A stretch of 64,000 bases of DNA, from positions 117,908-181,907 of the forward strand of contig JALSRM010000035.1 in assembly GCA_026984775.1 (NCBI GenBank), written 5' to 3'. Of this stretch, positions 27,490 to 36,659 are shown one piece after another (position 1 is the stretch's first letter; every line of letters starts with the position of its first letter). A program made the translations under genes and the position numbers. A model generated the notes under the pieces. The model made no database searches and was not told where the DNA came from. It saw nothing but the letters and a program-made list of their open reading frames with translations. The DNA comes from Gammaproteobacteria bacterium (GTDB lineage Bacteria > Pseudomonadota > Gammaproteobacteria > CAJXQU01).

Positions 27490-29616
27490 ATGTCACTGCA
27501 ACAATCCACAAAAGCCTGTTCTGGGAATTTCGTTTTATTCATCATTCCAATAATTATTTTCTCGATGTTTTATACCCATGTTTCCATGGCTCTGGATGAA
27601 GCGAAGACCGAGCCTGCTTGGAAACGACTCGAACAGGCAGTTGTCTATGGATCAGCATACCAGCTCGATTCAGTAGAAAAAGCCGATCCCTTCCTGGAAC
27701 ATGCGTTTACTGTCCGACTCAAAGATCTCGGCTACCGGAAAGGAATTACTTTTGAAGGTGCCGAAACAACGCATGAGGCCAGAATTGATTTTTCTCTACC
27801 TGTAGATACAAAAATAGAAGATGCTCACCTCTTGCTGAAATACCGGGTCTCACCTTTACTGAACAAACTCGCTAATCTTCAGGTTTCCATTGGATCCTAC
27901 GCGCTAGAACAGGTCAATTTGAATACGAATGGAGTTGATCAGGCTCTTATGGTAGAGATTCCGAAACAGTTCCTGCAGGGAGAAAACCTACAGTTGATTA
28001 TCCGGGCATCGCTGCCGGTTACAGATGACCGCTGCCTTGATGATCGACTCAATGCCAGTAACTTGCATATCACAGAAAACTCCTCTTTTACATTACATTA
28101 CTCTGGTGAGATTGGATCGATACGGGATGCCTGGACCCTGCTTCCCTCCGAGGTGATCCTTTCTCTTCCTAACCGGGAATTTTCTCCGGCAGAATTCAAT
28201 GCCGCTTGGGAATTGCTGGATACACTGCGTCGACAGGGAAAGGCTGTTGAGGTCGTCACCTTTCCCAAAATTGGTCATATCGTCATTTCAAAACGTGAGG
28301 AGTTGGAAAAACTCCTTCAACAGGAACTGGATGAGCAGCAACGCAGCACAGGCAGTCAGTTCTCAATCGGCAACATTGAACCCTCGACTCTGGCCCTGAT
28401 CAAGAGCCCTGTCCGGAGCCTGATTGCTGTACTTGATCCACAGGAGACGGGCGCATTCGGATTGCTCAACAGCCCTTGGAGAAAACTTGGGCTGGCCGAT
28501 CGCTACCGGACATACCCGGTTGATTATGCCGACAACCTCAGTGGACTTGGAAGTGTGCCTCCCAAAGAGAATGCACTGGAAATAAAGCTTGGGGATTTGA
28601 ACATCGACACATCTACCCGTTTCGTTCGCAGCAGCATCAAGTGGAATATGATACTCGATCCCTTTCGCCTGCCTCCGGGCACACGCCCGAATCGGATGTT
28701 CTTGAATATCATTGCCCCACCTCCACCGGGAAAACCTCCTTTTGAGTTCTATGTTTATCTGAATGATATTATGGTTCACGCAGCCACACTGGAAAATGGT
28801 AAGAAACAGGAAATTGCCATCCCGCTGCCCCAGAAATATCAAGAACCTTACAATCGGATTCAGGTTCAGGTTTTGAACATCGATCCAATGGGTGAATGTA
28901 AAGAAGATCTGACAGCCTTTCCAGTCCAAATCCTGCCGGACAGCTCGTTAATAGTTGAGCGTGATCTCAAAACACCTAAAAACTTCACTGACCTCCCGGT
29001 CTATTTTGCAGACAATTTTGACGTCTACCTGCCAGCCGAGTATCTGCAAACACCGGTGGAATCACTGCCTTATGTTTCCGAGGTGACTGCCAGACTGCCT
29101 GTTGCCTTCAAAACACGGGTTGCGGAGATCGTACAGAAAGGGGAAGTAGTTAAACCGACACGTCCTTTTATTGCCTTTGGAAATTTAACTTTCGAGAGCC
29201 TCGAATCTCCTGTCAAATTCGACAAGGGTGAAATAGAGGTTGTGGATCGCGACAAATCCCCTCTGTTCAAAGTAGACAATCTTCCTGGCATCACCATTGC
29301 CCAGATAGTAAAAAGCCAGCAGCAATACGGGCTCTGGCTCAGACCGGCAGAAGAGAATGCATTTCCTGATATCAGCAAACTCTATCTAAACCACGATGAC
29401 GTCGCCTTTGCAGATCGTACAGGACTGCTTTTCTCTCTCAACAGCAAACAACCGACACTTGCGACGGTTTATTATCCTGAAGCGCGTGACTGGTTTGCCC
29501 TGTTAGGCAAATACCGGTTTTGGCTGTTTGCAATAGGATGGATTGCACTGACTTTGATTGTCCTTTATTTGTTTAGACGCGCCAAACAACATAGGGAGAA
29601 CCTGGGCAATTACTGA
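27490..29616 (+). CDS. BcsB-like periplasmic glycan-export subunit
   Basis: A 708-residue BcsB-family protein. A signal segment (FVLFIIPIIIFSMFYTHVSMA) leads to jelly-roll type repeats (FTVRLKDLGYRKGITFEG, ARIDFSLPVDTKIEDAHLLLKYRVSPLLNKL), a second such module near residue 360, and one C-terminal transmembrane helix (FWLFAIGWIALTLIVLYLF) then RRAKQH, the BcsB architecture. BcsB guides nascent cellulose from BcsA through the periplasm. ATG at 27490 is chosen because GGGAGGAG lies 9 bases upstream; an in-frame extension to 27424 lacks this. The stop overlaps the glycosyltransferase start (TGATG). No bcsA PilZ, bcsC or bcsZ accompanies it, so the product may not be cellulose. Confidence 0.8.
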   Translation: MSLQQSTKACSGNFVLFIIPIIIFSMFYTHVSMALDEAKTEPAWKRLEQAVVYGSAYQLDSVEKADPFLEHAFTVRLKDLGYRKGITFEGAETTHEARIDFSLPVDTKIEDAHLLLKYRVSPLLNKLANLQVSIGSYALEQVNLNTNGVDQALMVEIPKQFLQGENLQLIIRASLPVTDDRCLDDRLNASNLHITENSSFTLHYSGEIGSIRDAWTLLPSEVILSLPNREFSPAEFNAAWELLDTLRRQGKAVEVVTFPKIGHIVISKREELEKLLQQELDEQQRSTGSQFSIGNIEPSTLALIKSPVRSLIAVLDPQETGAFGLLNSPWRKLGLADRYRTYPVDYADNLSGLGSVPPKENALEIKLGDLNIDTSTRFVRSSIKWNMILDPFRLPPGTRPNRMFLNIIAPPPPGKPPFEFYVYLNDIMVHAATLENGKKQEIAIPLPQKYQEPYNRIQVQVLNIDPMGECKEDLTAFPVQILPDSSLIVERDLKTPKNFTDLPVYFADNFDVYLPAEYLQTPVESLPYVSEVTARLPVAFKTRVAEIVQKGEVVKPTRPFIAFGNLTFESLESPVKFDKGEIEVVDRDKSPLFKVDNLPGITIAQIVKSQQQYGLWLRPAEENAFPDISKLYLNHDDVAFADRTGLLFSLNSKQPTLATVYYPEARDWFALLGKYRFWLFAIGWIALTLIVLYLFRRAKQHRENLGNY

Positions 29617-31550
29617 TGGTGGATAAACCCTCCGGCAGTAATACGACCTCCGATCCAGCCTCAGCGGTACCGGCACCACCGGTACCGTTGGGTGAATTGC
29701 TGATCAAAAAAAGGCTGATCAGCCACCAGAGTCTTGAACAGGCGTTGGAATTGCAAAAAAGATGGGGGACACGGTTGGGTGATATCTTGATCTCAAAAGG
29801 CTGGATCCAACCCTTTGCCTTTTACCGTGTTCTGGCGGAGCAATTCAAGAAGCCCTTCCTCAACCTGATGGAGATCCCTCCAGATACGTCCCTGTGGCAA
29901 GAAGAAGAGCTGGATCACTACGCAGAACACCTCGTACTGCCGTTCAAGTATGCCAACGACCGGCTCATTTTTGCCTGCGCCGATCCTTCACCTGAGGCTA
30001 TCGCCTATATGCGAAAACAAAGCAAGGACGCGTTCGATTTTGTTATCACTTCCAAGTTTGACATTATCTGGCTTATCCAGCGTGAAAAAAATGACTATTT
30101 GGTCGATTATGCGGTCAACGACCTTGCCGTCAAGCAACCTGTTCACTCGGCACGGGAGGTTTTCACAACAGGACAACTCTTTTCGATTTATCTGATCCTT
30201 ACCTTGCTACTCATCTCCCTGACCCTATGGCCCACCCCAACCTTGATCGGCCTGAACCTGTTCGTTGGCCTCTTTCTGTTCATTAACTTTGGCCTGCGGC
30301 TGCTTTTTGCCTGGGTAGGCGGGGACACCCGGATCGATGTGAAGGTAACCGATGAAGAGGTCATGGCACTGACTGACCGAGAATTACCTACCTATACTGT
30401 ACTCGTTCCCATGTACAAAGAGCCGGAAGTACTACCCATCGTCACCGCGGCCATTCGAGGATTGGATTACCCACTGTCCAAACTGGATATCAAACTGATC
30501 CTCGAAGAAGACGATGAAGAAACCATCATGGCGGCGAAGGAACTTGGGCTGGAAGGGATGTTCGAAATCATTCGAGTGCCCGATTCTATCCCGAAAACCA
30601 AGCCCAAGGCCTGTAACTATGCACTCCAGTTTGCCCGCGGAGAACTGTTGACCATCTATGATGCAGAGGATCGGCCAGAACCGGATCAGTTGAAAAAAGC
30701 CGTCATCGCGTTCCGGAAGGCGCCTGACAATACCGCCGTCATCCAGGCACGGCTCAACTATTTCAATGCCGATGAGAACTGGCTGACACGGATGTTCACT
30801 CTGGAATATTCACTCTGGTTCGACTTCTATCTACCTGCACTGGAAGCATTGAATATTCCGATCCCGCTGGGCGGCACATCCAATCATTTCAACCGCTATG
30901 TACTCAAACATGTGGACGCCTGGGATCCTTTCAATGTAACGGAAGATGCTGATCTGGGTGTTCGTTACACTCAACTAAACTACCGTGTGGGTGTCGTCAA
31001 TTCAACGACCTATGAAGAAGCCAACAGTCACTTGGGTAACTGGATCAGGCAACGATCCCGCTGGATCAAGGGTTATATGCAGACCTGGCTGGTGCATATG
31101 CGCCATCCCATACGCCTCTACCGATCACTGGGATCAATAGCCTTCTGGGGATTTCAGTTCTTCATTGGTGGAGCCGTTCTCAGTGCACTTATTGCCCCGT
31201 TTCTTTATTTCATGTATTTCCTGTGGTTGTTCACACAGACCCATGCACTGGATCCCTTGTTTCCCAATTTTGTCCTCTATATCAGCCTGTTTAATCTCCT
31301 GCTGGGAAATGGTCTGCTCATTTATCTGTCCACACTCAGTGTATTCAAACGCCATTTACATCATTTAATCCCTTGGGCACTGACCATTCCCTTCTACTGG
31401 ATACTGATCTCTATTGCAGCCTATCGTGCTCTATGGCAGCTGATTCATGATCCTTTTTACTGGGAAAAAACCGTCCATGGTCTGACAGAATTCGAACACG
31501 AAAAGGATTCAGGACATCCCTTGAATGAACCAAAGGTTGAGGCGAGATAA
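29616..31550 (+). CDS. Family 2 processive glycosyltransferase with N-terminal MshEN domain
   Basis: A 644-residue inner-membrane glycosyltransferase. Residues about 24-84 form an MshEN (GspE N-terminal) domain with two tandem LGELL/RLGDIL repeats; such domains bind c-di-GMP in MshE and NfrB. Two helices follow (about 187-235). The GT2 domain starts YTVLVPMYKEPEVLP and has DAED (about 348), TEDADLG (about 442) and QRSRW (about 478), the Q-x-x-R-W of processive synthases. Further helices form the export pore. The first MshEN repeat has Pro in place of the usual Arg, so ligand binding needs testing. It overlaps the BcsB-like gene and is 4 bases from the next gene. Confidence 0.85.
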   Translation: MVDKPSGSNTTSDPASAVPAPPVPLGELLIKKRLISHQSLEQALELQKRWGTRLGDILISKGWIQPFAFYRVLAEQFKKPFLNLMEIPPDTSLWQEEELDHYAEHLVLPFKYANDRLIFACADPSPEAIAYMRKQSKDAFDFVITSKFDIIWLIQREKNDYLVDYAVNDLAVKQPVHSAREVFTTGQLFSIYLILTLLLISLTLWPTPTLIGLNLFVGLFLFINFGLRLLFAWVGGDTRIDVKVTDEEVMALTDRELPTYTVLVPMYKEPEVLPIVTAAIRGLDYPLSKLDIKLILEEDDEETIMAAKELGLEGMFEIIRVPDSIPKTKPKACNYALQFARGELLTIYDAEDRPEPDQLKKAVIAFRKAPDNTAVIQARLNYFNADENWLTRMFTLEYSLWFDFYLPALEALNIPIPLGGTSNHFNRYVLKHVDAWDPFNVTEDADLGVRYTQLNYRVGVVNSTTYEEANSHLGNWIRQRSRWIKGYMQTWLVHMRHPIRLYRSLGSIAFWGFQFFIGGAVLSALIAPFLYFMYFLWLFTQTHALDPLFPNFVLYISLFNLLLGNGLLIYLSTLSVFKRHLHHLIPWALTIPFYWILISIAAYRALWQLIHDPFYWEKTVHGLTEFEHEKDSGHPLNEPKVEAR

Positions 31551-31554
31551 CATT

Positions 31555-33054
31555 ATGCCAGGCCCCAGTTACGTTTTTCAGACCCAACGCAGCTTTCTTA
31601 CCCTGTTTCTGGTGATCCTGGTACTTTCCGCCTGCTGCATATGGTTGCTGAACAATCACTACGTCAGTGATATTGCTGCCTGGCGTTGGGCCAAGATCCT
31701 TGGCGTGACCGGGGCTGATGAATTCCGGCTCGAACATTTTCGTTTCATCTATCCTCATGTTCCTTTTTATGTGCTGATACCTTTTACCCTGATGCCGCAA
31801 GGTATGCAAGCAGCAGCACCCTATTTTGTGTCGGCACTTGCTGTCGCCGTCCTGCTCGCCTTGTGGAATTTTCACCTGCGAGATTACGCCCGTCCGATGT
31901 GGCAACGAGCTTTGCTAATTCTGTTGATGCTGATTCAGCCAACGGTCCTGTGGGCAGCAACCAGTGGTGGATACACCGCGATCAGTCTGCTGATGTTTTA
32001 TATGCTTTACCGCGCCTGTCTGCGTATGATTTACCAGGAGGATGTGCGCGCCTTTATTATGCTGGGCTTGATTCTTGCCCTCTATTTTTTTGTTGATCCC
32101 ATCACGCTGTTCCTCTTTATCGCTTTGGTGCCATTTCTGGCTATTATTGCACCAAGAAAAATATTGCTGGAATCTCCGTTCAGTGTCTACATCATGATCG
32201 CCATGCCGCTTTTGATCGCGGTTTTTTCCTGGGCTTATCTGAACTGGATCTTTGAAGGCAGCCTTACCATTTTTACCAGCGATCCAGACTCAGCTTTTCT
32301 TGGTGGCTGGCAAGATACACCTGCTTCCGAGTGGCTGCGACATTACGGCGGAAAGTTTTTCCCTCCTTTTGTTGCTGCATTTAAGGAACTCGCCGTTTTT
32401 TATCCGATCGTGTTTCTACTTATACCTCTTGCGGCACGCTATACCAATCACATCAAGGCAACGATCGTTCTTCTATTTCATCCTGTTATTGCTGTCGCCT
32501 TCGCAAGTCATAAATATTTTCTGTTTCATCCCATTGAAATTCTGTCTCTGGTCAGTGCAGGTATCATGGCTGAGCTGACAGTCATTCCCTTCGTCCGTCG
32601 CTGGAAATTTCCGGCGGTCCTGGTTTTGTTTCTGTTTGGTTCCTTACTCGGGTGGCAACGTTTCTCTCATATTAGTGAACCCCAGATAAGTTATTGGTAT
32701 CAGGCTTTAACACATTCACTCTCGGGTGACTTGTATCACTCCGATGCAAGACTAGGCGAGTGGCTTGCAAAACATAACAAACCCACACTGATCGATGAGC
32801 GTAGTGCTTTCCGTGCCATTGTCGCCCGTGGCAATGGAAAGAACTTATATTTACCGATTTCTGATCGATTTAAAATTCAGACACGCTTCAGAACACCACG
32901 CATTGACCTGATCGTCGTTCCGGATCCCGACACCTTGCTGGGTGGACGCGATCGGATCAACCTTCGGTATCCCGATCTCTACGAAGAGGGAATGGCAGGA
33001 TTCAGACGTGTTTATAACTATGGTGGCTGGCGGGTTTATCAAAATGAACGTTAA
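31555..33054 (+). CDS. Polytopic membrane protein, possible GT-C glycosyltransferase
   Basis: A 499-residue protein with about ten hydrophobic segments, beginning FLTLFLVILVLSACCIWLL, and a soluble C-terminal region of about 110 residues (LGEWLAKHNKPTLIDERSAF, RIDLIVVPDP). This layout, with acidic residues in the first periplasmic loop (VSDIAAW, DEFRLEHF), resembles lipid-linked-sugar GT-C enzymes, but no family signature is certain. ATG at 31555 follows the previous stop by 4 bases; an in-frame ATG at 31525 lies inside the previous gene. Its position suggests it adds a side group or acts in transport of the glycan. Confidence 0.65.
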   Translation: MPGPSYVFQTQRSFLTLFLVILVLSACCIWLLNNHYVSDIAAWRWAKILGVTGADEFRLEHFRFIYPHVPFYVLIPFTLMPQGMQAAAPYFVSALAVAVLLALWNFHLRDYARPMWQRALLILLMLIQPTVLWAATSGGYTAISLLMFYMLYRACLRMIYQEDVRAFIMLGLILALYFFVDPITLFLFIALVPFLAIIAPRKILLESPFSVYIMIAMPLLIAVFSWAYLNWIFEGSLTIFTSDPDSAFLGGWQDTPASEWLRHYGGKFFPPFVAAFKELAVFYPIVFLLIPLAARYTNHIKATIVLLFHPVIAVAFASHKYFLFHPIEILSLVSAGIMAELTVIPFVRRWKFPAVLVLFLFGSLLGWQRFSHISEPQISYWYQALTHSLSGDLYHSDARLGEWLAKHNKPTLIDERSAFRAIVARGNGKNLYLPISDRFKIQTRFRTPRIDLIVVPDPDTLLGGRDRINLRYPDLYEEGMAGFRRVYNYGGWRVYQNER

Positions 33055-34093
33055 AATTTTGAGCCAAAATTTACCCGTTCTTTATGTGATGGCGTTTCTG
33101 TGCACCGCCTGTACCCCCTCCTCACAACCAGAACTCCGTGGGTTCAACTTTCTGCAGCATTCACATGCAGCCTTTGATTCTGAGGCTGCTTGTCGATCAT
33201 TGGAACAACTGAAAGATACAGGTGCAAACTCCATCGTTTTGGTACCGTTTCTGGAACAGGATGATCCCCAATCGACACAGGTTCGGTTCAGCCATGCGGT
33301 AACAGATGAACAAGTGATCGCCGCTATCAAGATCGCCAGCCGATATAATCTTCACCGTATTCTCAAACCACAGTTACTGATCAAAGACTCATGGGCAGGT
33401 GCTGTCAGACAGGAAGACCCTGATCAAGAAGCTGCATGGTTTAAAAGTTATGAAAAGCATCTGTTACATTACGCAAGAATTGCTGAAACCTATGGTGTCG
33501 AAGCCTTGGTTATTGGAACAGAGCTGGAAGGACTCCGCGGTAGCACTCACTGGCCGACCCTGATCCGCAAGGTACGTTCGGTTTTTTCCGGAAAGCTGAC
33601 TTATGCAGCTAATGGTGTCGAAGGGGTTGAATCCTTTCTTTACTGGAACCTTCTCGATCATATCGGAGTAACACTCTACCCTGATCTGTCAAATGATCTC
33701 ATAGAAAGTGATAACAAGATTACGTATTCGATCGTGGATCAGTTACAACGGCTGGCAGAAAAAAATCATCGATCCGTTTGGATTCTTGAAGTCGGTATTC
33801 CTTCTGCAAAAGGCTGGGAGGCACATCCCTGGGACTGGCGCCGCCTAGCTTCCACCTCTCCCTTGCCCGACCAGAAGATCCAAGCAAAAATTATACATCA
33901 ATGGCTGACCGCTTCAGCCAAACCTGGGATCAATGGGATCTGGATCTGGCAATGGACCAGTTTACCCGAAGCTGGTGGTGAGAATGACATCAGCTACACG
34001 GTGCAAAACAAGATCACTCAAAAGATTGTTCAACAACTCTGGCAAACGCCTGTGACGTTGTTGGCAGGGATGTTCCGCGAATGCACGATCTGA
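33044..34093 (+). CDS. GH113-like TIM-barrel protein, exported (possible lipoprotein)
   Basis: A 349-residue protein with a signal segment (LPVLYVMAFLCTAC, Cys near residue 20 in a non-ideal lipobox) and a TIM barrel like GH113 beta-mannanase and GTA-type barrels: LRGFNFLQ, NSIVLVPFLEQ, RILKPQLLIKDSW, LVIGTELEGLR (candidate acid/base Glu) and VWILEVGIPSAKGW (candidate nucleophile Glu), then GIWIWQWTS. Both carboxylates are kept, so it is probably an active glycosidase trimming the exported glycan, in the way BcsZ or PslG do. It overlaps the preceding gene by 11 bases and the following gene by 13 bases. Confidence 0.7.
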   Translation: MNVKILSQNLPVLYVMAFLCTACTPSSQPELRGFNFLQHSHAAFDSEAACRSLEQLKDTGANSIVLVPFLEQDDPQSTQVRFSHAVTDEQVIAAIKIASRYNLHRILKPQLLIKDSWAGAVRQEDPDQEAAWFKSYEKHLLHYARIAETYGVEALVIGTELEGLRGSTHWPTLIRKVRSVFSGKLTYAANGVEGVESFLYWNLLDHIGVTLYPDLSNDLIESDNKITYSIVDQLQRLAEKNHRSVWILEVGIPSAKGWEAHPWDWRRLASTSPLPDQKIQAKIIHQWLTASAKPGINGIWIWQWTSLPEAGGENDISYTVQNKITQKIVQQLWQTPVTLLAGMFRECTI

Positions 34094-34908
34094 AACGGGT
34101 TCTAACAGCTCTTTTTCTCTTCCTGCTCACGCCAGCAGTATCCGCTGCCAGTCCTTGGATGTGGTCGGAAGGTGAAATGTATTATTCTGGCAGTCTCAGT
34201 TATACCACAGGGGATAAAAACTGGAATGAAAACAGCAATCTTGTTGATTCCAGTTGTCGTTCCAGAAACGTGAACTCCCATCAACTAATAGAATACGGTT
34301 ACAGTTACTATCATACCTTGATCGCAAACCTGGATATTGTGAGCAAGGATTGTGGCGGGGACAATTACCTTGGTCTTGGAGATCTGCGTCTTGGCATTCG
34401 TGGTCGACTCGACCCTTTCCGGAATGGCCGCACATGGGAAGTGACGGCAATCATTCCGACGGGATACTCTGACACCGACCCCGCACGACCGGGTAATGGA
34501 AAATTTGGGATCGAAGGCGGCGTTGCCTATCTTTCACGTGGTGAATACAGGGATTCTGCCAAGCGCTGGGATTATCTCACTGGAGCCTCTCTCCGCTTCT
34601 GGGTAGATGGGCCGGCAGATCAGTTTATCGGTTATTTTACCCTGCGCAGATACATTGGCAGACACGGCTATATCAGTGCAGGGGTCAATGCAGAAATTTC
34701 TTTTCAGAATGAGGCTCGGTTACCTAAAAATCTCTCTGACCAAACCCAGTTAGCCGACTTCGATAAAATTACGGCCAAATTAAACTGGTCTGATCGACTA
34801 TCTGATGAATGGCGTTACTCTATCGGGGCTTCGCATGTCGTCTGGGGAAGAAACGCAGGGCATGATCTGAAAATCGGTATTACATTCAGCCGTCACTGGA
34901 GGCTATAG
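34081..34908 (+). CDS. Predicted outer-membrane beta-barrel protein
   Basis: A 275-residue protein with a clear Sec signal (LTALFLFLLTPAVSAAS) and a mature part of alternating amphipathic strands (EMYYSGSLSYTTGDKNW, LIEYGYSYYHTLIANLDIVS, WEVTAIIPTGYSD, GYISAGVNAEISF). It ends ITFSRHWRL, compatible with a barrel C-terminal strand. I do not recognise a named family. It could be the outer-membrane exit or an anchoring barrel for the glycan made by the upstream genes. It overlaps the GH113-like gene by 13 bases and the CotH gene by one base (TAGTG). Confidence 0.65.
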   Translation: MHDLKRVLTALFLFLLTPAVSAASPWMWSEGEMYYSGSLSYTTGDKNWNENSNLVDSSCRSRNVNSHQLIEYGYSYYHTLIANLDIVSKDCGGDNYLGLGDLRLGIRGRLDPFRNGRTWEVTAIIPTGYSDTDPARPGNGKFGIEGGVAYLSRGEYRDSAKRWDYLTGASLRFWVDGPADQFIGYFTLRRYIGRHGYISAGVNAEISFQNEARLPKNLSDQTQLADFDKITAKLNWSDRLSDEWRYSIGASHVVWGRNAGHDLKIGITFSRHWRL

Positions 34909-36659
34909 TGAAGACTATTCTGAGACCCGTATTTCTGACACTCTTTCTGGTTTTTTGTTGTCATTCAACAATCGCTCACGCACAAGTTCAAAACCAGATC
35001 GGTGAAATTTCATTGCAAATGGATGAGCTGGATGCAAACGTCATCTTTCGTAAGGAATACAATGATGAATCCTCTTTTCCTGTAAAAGTGCTCACACAAG
35101 AGGGCTCTCATCTTGACGGGCGCATTGAGGTTTCCGGCAGTTTTTCCCGCCGTTTTCCCAAAAAAAACCTTGTGATCAAACTCAATGATGGCCAGCAATG
35201 GAAGGGGTATTCAAAAATCTCGCTTGATGCCATGGCTACCGATGGATCCCTGATGCGCAAGTGGCTGGTCTGGCAATTGATCGAGGATCTGGGCATGGTC
35301 GGCCCAAAGGCCGAATTCATTCGCGTCAATATCAATGGTCAATACCGGGGTATTTTTTTGCTGACTGAATGGGTTGGCCCTGACCTGTTCGAACGTCACG
35401 ACCTTGGCAGGAATGGTCAGTTTTTTCATCCCGATGATGCGACATTTTGTGGTGATTTCAAAACCTACACGGACAAGCCGATCCACAAATGCTGGAAAAA
35501 ATTGTCCCCGAAGGATGATAATTTCGATCCCCTAGTTACACTCTATCAAAAGATAAACGATACCCCGAGTGAGGTTTTCGATCAGTTTCTGGACAACACG
35601 TTTTATACAGACTCCGTCATCAACTGGATCGTCATCAATGTGCTCACCAGTAATGGTGATACCTATAATAAAAACTATTTCCTCTATCAGCCGGAAACAA
35701 CCGGTAAATGGTTGGTGGTACCTTGGGATTATGATCTCACCTTTGGCAGAAACTGGGATCCCTATCTTCCTTTCCCGAAAAACATCCTCAATGAGAATTT
35801 TCAGTACTTCTACCCGCTTCAGCTAGGAGCCAGCAATCCTCTGAAAGAAAAAGTTTTGGAGAACCCTTTGCTGCAACAAAGAGTGATCGACAAGATTTTG
35901 CTTCTGCTGGGCTTGCGGAAGCAGAATGGCGATCCAAATTTCGGCTGGTTCAGTCCCGTTCAGATGAAACAGCGTATCGATCGGATGGCAGCCCTCATCA
36001 ATGAGGCACAGAGGGAAGATCCCTTTCGCCTCAAACAATCCATAAACTTCGCTGAAGAAACCCAGAGCCTGTGGCACTATGTCCAACGACGTCAGGCCTA
36101 TCTCAATGAAATTCTGCGTGGAGAGTATCGTTGGAGCATGGATGAGGCCGGCATGACGACTACCGATGCTGAACGTGAGCCTTTGCAGATAACACTCCGT
36201 GTCCGCCAATCGATAACCACTCCGGGAAATTATGAATTGATCACCGCCCCAGCCTATGGTTATACGCTGGCAGGCATAAAACTAGTAGACCATCATGGGC
36301 CTGCGGAATTCACCACCGAAAGTGAAATCGATCAGACGCCCTCCATCATACCAAAAGGACACCCGCAAGGAGCCTGTGTCCAGCGAGTCTGGTATCTGGG
36401 ATTGATGACTCCATTCCAGGAACGGCTAATCGACCTGCAGCTAGATTATATCGAGGAAAATTCACACCGCACTGAAGCTGAGGGAGTCAATGAGCAGGTT
36501 CTGACACTCTGGGCACTGGATGGTGAGAAATGGACAAAGCTCAATACCCAAGTCAATACCGCTTCCAATGTCCTGACGGTCAGGAATTTGAAAATACAAC
36601 CGGGTACCCTGATGCGGTTTGCTGCCTGTGAGGACCTCAATCCCAGCGAGGGTCCCTGA
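34908..36659 (+). CDS. CotH-family kinase, exported
   Basis: A 583-residue protein starting with GTG and a Sec signal ending in AHA near residue 25. The CotH domain shows GRIEVSGSFSRRFPKKNLVIKL, the fixed CotH opening, then ISLDAMATDGSLMRKWLVWQL, YRGIFLLTEWV and VVPWDYDLTFGRNWDPY (about residue 273), which holds the metal-binding aspartates. CotH proteins are atypical protein kinases best known from Bacillus spore coats. A C-terminal region of about 150 residues is beta-rich. It ends the glycan locus and its last 23 bases overlap the converging Rieske gene. I infer that it phosphorylates a secreted partner or the envelope polymer. Confidence 0.82.
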   Translation: MKTILRPVFLTLFLVFCCHSTIAHAQVQNQIGEISLQMDELDANVIFRKEYNDESSFPVKVLTQEGSHLDGRIEVSGSFSRRFPKKNLVIKLNDGQQWKGYSKISLDAMATDGSLMRKWLVWQLIEDLGMVGPKAEFIRVNINGQYRGIFLLTEWVGPDLFERHDLGRNGQFFHPDDATFCGDFKTYTDKPIHKCWKKLSPKDDNFDPLVTLYQKINDTPSEVFDQFLDNTFYTDSVINWIVINVLTSNGDTYNKNYFLYQPETTGKWLVVPWDYDLTFGRNWDPYLPFPKNILNENFQYFYPLQLGASNPLKEKVLENPLLQQRVIDKILLLLGLRKQNGDPNFGWFSPVQMKQRIDRMAALINEAQREDPFRLKQSINFAEETQSLWHYVQRRQAYLNEILRGEYRWSMDEAGMTTTDAEREPLQITLRVRQSITTPGNYELITAPAYGYTLAGIKLVDHHGPAEFTTESEIDQTPSIIPKGHPQGACVQRVWYLGLMTPFQERLIDLQLDYIEENSHRTEAEGVNEQVLTLWALDGEKWTKLNTQVNTASNVLTVRNLKIQPGTLMRFAACEDLNPSEGP

